Under the pieces are notes generated by a model. It did no database searches. It was not told the DNA's origin and saw only the letters and a list, made by a program, of their open reading frames with translations. A DNA stretch of 64,000 nt. It comes from Tropicimonas sp033101155 (GTDB taxonomy: Bacteria > Pseudomonadota > Alphaproteobacteria > Rhodobacterales > Rhodobacteraceae). The translations under genes were made by a program, and so were the position numbers. Numbering within the stretch: the stretch's first letter is position 1; the number at the start of each line of letters is the position of its first letter. Below are positions 62,213 to 64,000 of this stretch, one piece after another. The stretch is from contig NZ_JAWMPX010000014.1 in assembly GCF_033101155.1 (NCBI RefSeq), positions 1 through 64,000 on the forward strand. Direction: 5' to 3'.

Positions 62213-63166
62213 ATGACCGACGGACTCCGCATAGGACTCGGCGGCTACCAAGGCCCGGCATCCGTGCATACGCGCGGCTTGCACATGGTGCGTCAAGCCC
62301 TGTCGCGCCTCTCCGATGGCCATATCGTCGTCGAGATCCGTGAGAACATGGCCGAACATGGCCACGGAACGGCCGATCTGCCCGGGCTCGTCGAAGACGG
62401 GGCGCTGGACGGCTGCTATATCTCCTCCAGCTACCTCGCCGACCGCGTGCCCGCCCTGTCGCTTTTCGACATGCCATTCGCCGCGCCGGACCGCGCGCAG
62501 GCGCTGGCAGCATTGGACGGCAAGCTGGGCGCGTGCCTTGCGCGCGAGATCGAGGCCCGGACCGGGCTGACCCTGCTCGGCGTGTGGGACAATGGCCTGC
62601 GCCATGTTTCGACCGCCGACCGACCGCTTCGCTCGCCCGCCGAGACAGGCGGGCTTGTCCTGCGCACACTGCCGAATGCGGAACACCAGAGAGTCTTCCG
62701 GGCACTCGGCTTCGAACCACGCGCGGTTGACGCAAAAGAACTTGCAGGTGCCGTCGCCCGGGGCGAGGTCGATGCGCATGAGAACCCACTGACAAATACA
62801 CTGCAATTCGGCCTGCACGAGACCCTGCCGACCGTCACCCTGACCGGGCACCTGATGGGGATCGCCCTTGTCCTGATCAATCGCAAACGCTTCCAGAGCT
62901 GGCCGGAAGAGATCCAGGGGCAGGTCCGGGCGGCGGTCGCGGAGGCCAGCGATGCGCAACGTGCACTCGCCGCGCGCGAAGAGGCGGCCAGCGCACGCGC
63001 GCTTTTGGCGGCCGGGGCGCAATTGATCGAACTCACCGAGGCCGAACAGGCGGCGTGGCGCCGTGCTGCCGAACCGCATCTCGCGGAAAGCCGGGCTCGC
63101 CTCGCCCCTGATTTGCTGGCTCTCTTCGAGGCCAGCCAGACCGCGGACAGGAGAGCGTCCGCATGA
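62213..63166 (+). CDS. DctP-like solute-binding protein lacking a signal peptide
   Basis: 317 residues. It fits the TRAP DctP family: VHTRGLHMVRQALSRLSDGHIVVEI (about 18-42), AGAVARGEVDAHENPLTNTLQF (about 183-204) and TLTGHLMGIALVLINRKRFQSW (about 211-232). Unusually, it begins at MTDGLRIGLG directly with the first beta strand, without a signal peptide; no hydrophobic leader is seen in any frame just upstream. Its neighbours are not TRAP permeases but TctB/TctA-like proteins. It may be a cytoplasmic sensor or a binding protein that lost its signal. Confidence 0.78.
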   Translation: MTDGLRIGLGGYQGPASVHTRGLHMVRQALSRLSDGHIVVEIRENMAEHGHGTADLPGLVEDGALDGCYISSSYLADRVPALSLFDMPFAAPDRAQALAALDGKLGACLAREIEARTGLTLLGVWDNGLRHVSTADRPLRSPAETGGLVLRTLPNAEHQRVFRALGFEPRAVDAKELAGAVARGEVDAHENPLTNTLQFGLHETLPTVTLTGHLMGIALVLINRKRFQSWPEEIQGQVRAAVAEASDAQRALAAREEAASARALLAAGAQLIELTEAEQAAWRRAAEPHLAESRARLAPDLLALFEASQTADRRASA

Positions 63167-63249
63167 TGGAAACCAATATCATCGACCAGCCGAACGTTCA
63201 GGCCAGCGCCGTGCCGGACGAAACGTTCCAGTCGAACAGGGAGGTCTAA
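63163..63249 (+). CDS. Tiny 28-aa ORF bridging DctP-like and TctB-like genes
   Basis: Begins MMETNIIDQPNVQASAVPDE and ends at a TAA that is immediately followed by the TctB-like ATG (TAAATG). Its start overlaps the stop of the DctP-like gene in ATGA. It exactly fills the gap between two coupled genes, with AGGGAGGT inside its end acting as the TctB ribosome-binding site. It may be a translational coupling linker rather than a stable protein. Confidence 0.45.
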   Translation: MMETNIIDQPNVQASAVPDETFQSNREV

Positions 63250-63819
63250 ATGACCCGCAGATTTCCGTTCATCACCTCAGAAATCCTGACGCTCAACGCG
63301 CTGATGGTCGCGTCCGTCCTGTCGTTGATCTTCATGAACTCGCTGGTGGCCGCGCCAAAGGTGCTCTTCGGGCGCTCGCTCTCCGCGATCCCGCCGAGCC
63401 TGTTTCCGAGCATCGTGCTGGTCCTGCTGGCCGGGATGTGCGCCGCCACGCTGATCATCGTCCGAACCCGGATCACGCACAGCATCCTGGAGGACCGCAT
63501 GGGGCGCACCGAGTGGCTGCGCGCGGTGATCCTGTTCGGCATCATGACGCTCTATGCGATGACCATGGTGCCTTTCGGCTTCCTGATCTCGACTGCTATC
63601 GCCACCGCCCTGATCGCGCTGCAGATGGGCGCGCGCTCGGTGCTCCAGATCGGCCTGGTGTCCTTTCTCGGGCCGGTCCTGCTCTATCTCGCCGCCACGC
63701 GGCTGCTGGCCGTCTCGCTGCCGGAACTCAACACAATCGAGCTCTTCTATGCCGATATGCTGTCGCTCTTTGCCTCAGAGGCACCCGCGGTGCCCGCCAC
63801 GCCGGACGCCTCGCAATGA
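63250..63819 (+). CDS. TctB-like small permease subunit
   Basis: 189 residues with about four TM helices (around 18-35, 50-72, 90-112, 118-150). The length and pattern fit the small subunit of tripartite tricarboxylate transporters. It follows the 28-aa ORF with no gap and precedes TctA by 46 bp. Confidence 0.75.
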   Translation: MTRRFPFITSEILTLNALMVASVLSLIFMNSLVAAPKVLFGRSLSAIPPSLFPSIVLVLLAGMCAATLIIVRTRITHSILEDRMGRTEWLRAVILFGIMTLYAMTMVPFGFLISTAIATALIALQMGARSVLQIGLVSFLGPVLLYLAATRLLAVSLPELNTIELFYADMLSLFASEAPAVPATPDASQ

Positions 63820-63865
63820 CCGGATCGGCTCTCAGACCAACCAATAGCAAAAACACGAGGCTCGC

Positions 63866-64000
63866 ATGATTGAACAATTCACCGAAGGCTTTGCCATGGC
63901 AATGCGCTTCGACACCATGGCCCTTGTGAGCGTCGGTCTTTTCGCGGGTATGCTCGTCGGCTCGCTGCCGGGCTTCACCACGCTGATGGCGATGGCGATC
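63866..64000 (+). CDS. TctA-like large permease subunit (N-terminal part, runs off the window)
   Basis: Starts MIEQFTEGFAMAMRFDTMAL and continues LVGSLPGFTTLMAMAI, the start of the first conserved TctA segment (GxxxGxLPGL). Only 45 codons are inside the window. It would complete the tricarboxylate-type transporter. Confidence 0.8.
   Translation, partial: MIEQFTEGFAMAMRFDTMALVSVGLFAGMLVGSLPGFTTLMAMAI

Overview
This is a 64 kb, GC-rich (about 60-65 %) chromosome-like window. Gene content points to a marine-type alphaproteobacterium of the Rhodobacterales (roseobacter) group: several TRAP and tripartite tricarboxylate transporters, a CIO-type quinol oxidase, OprB porin, VPLPA-CTERM protein, BKACE (DUF849), AraC regulators with an Arabinose_bd-type N-terminus, and an IS5-family element typical of that group. 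Taxonomy is inferred from this content only. I found no rRNA, tRNA or CRISPR array. It reads as an accessory, catabolism-rich region with many small operons, their own regulators, and several gene relics.

Layout. 1-3.1 kb: end of an IS5-like element, then a TAXI-type TRAP transporter (receptor plus fused permease). 3.7-8.2 kb (minus): cydAB-type (CIO-like) quinol oxidase, then an operon of two tiny ORFs, a small membrane protein and an HlyD-family protein, facing an AraC regulator across a tandem direct repeat. 9.4-11.5 kb: glycine-zipper protein, PemK-like short protein behind a perfect 17-bp hairpin, and an LigI-like amidohydrolase. 11.8-15.4 kb (minus): cytochrome b, nine-haem Otr-like cytochrome and pentahaem cytochrome, followed by a 724-bp internally deleted IS5 relic. 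16.8-22.5 kb: four exported proteins (metallophosphoesterase, OprB porin, DUF3299, amidohydrolase) facing an AraC regulator.

22.5-29.2 kb: IS3 relic, then an envelope and osmotic-stress neighbourhood (AI-2E family protein, MscS, cardiolipin synthase, BrkB/YihY, holin-like protein) ending in decayed small genes. 29.2-33.7 kb: Tat-exported solute-binding protein, sulfatase, small protein, and a divergent winged-helix/TM/TPR regulator. 34-37.3 kb: AraC, small protein, NAD(P)-binding protein, metallo-beta-lactamase-fold hydrolase. 37.5-40.4 kb: dctMQP TRAP operon. 40.6-44.6 kb: OsmC protein, then adjacent genes broken by single stop codons, including a chemoreceptor. 44.6-49.5 kb: YgiB/YgiC pair, a relic of a cardiolipin synthase 3' end, a GH13 sugar phosphorylase and a TetR regulator with a palindromic site.

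49.5-64 kb: tadA, RluB-type pseudouridine synthase, PH/SHOCT protein, a two-component flavin monooxygenase (LLM oxidoreductase plus flavin reductase fused to a MarR-like domain), DUF4864, BKACE with LysR, enol-lactonase-like hydrolase, VPLPA-CTERM protein, Gfo/Idh/MocA dehydrogenase, OsmC, AEC transporter, and a hybrid transporter locus in which a DctP-like binding protein without a signal peptide precedes a 28-residue ORF and TctB/TctA-like membrane subunits; the last gene runs off the window.

The most unusual items are the multihaem cytochrome locus, the DctP-like/sORF/TctBA hybrid, the AraC tandem repeat with its tiny-ORF operon, and the run of nonsense-broken genes around the chemoreceptor.
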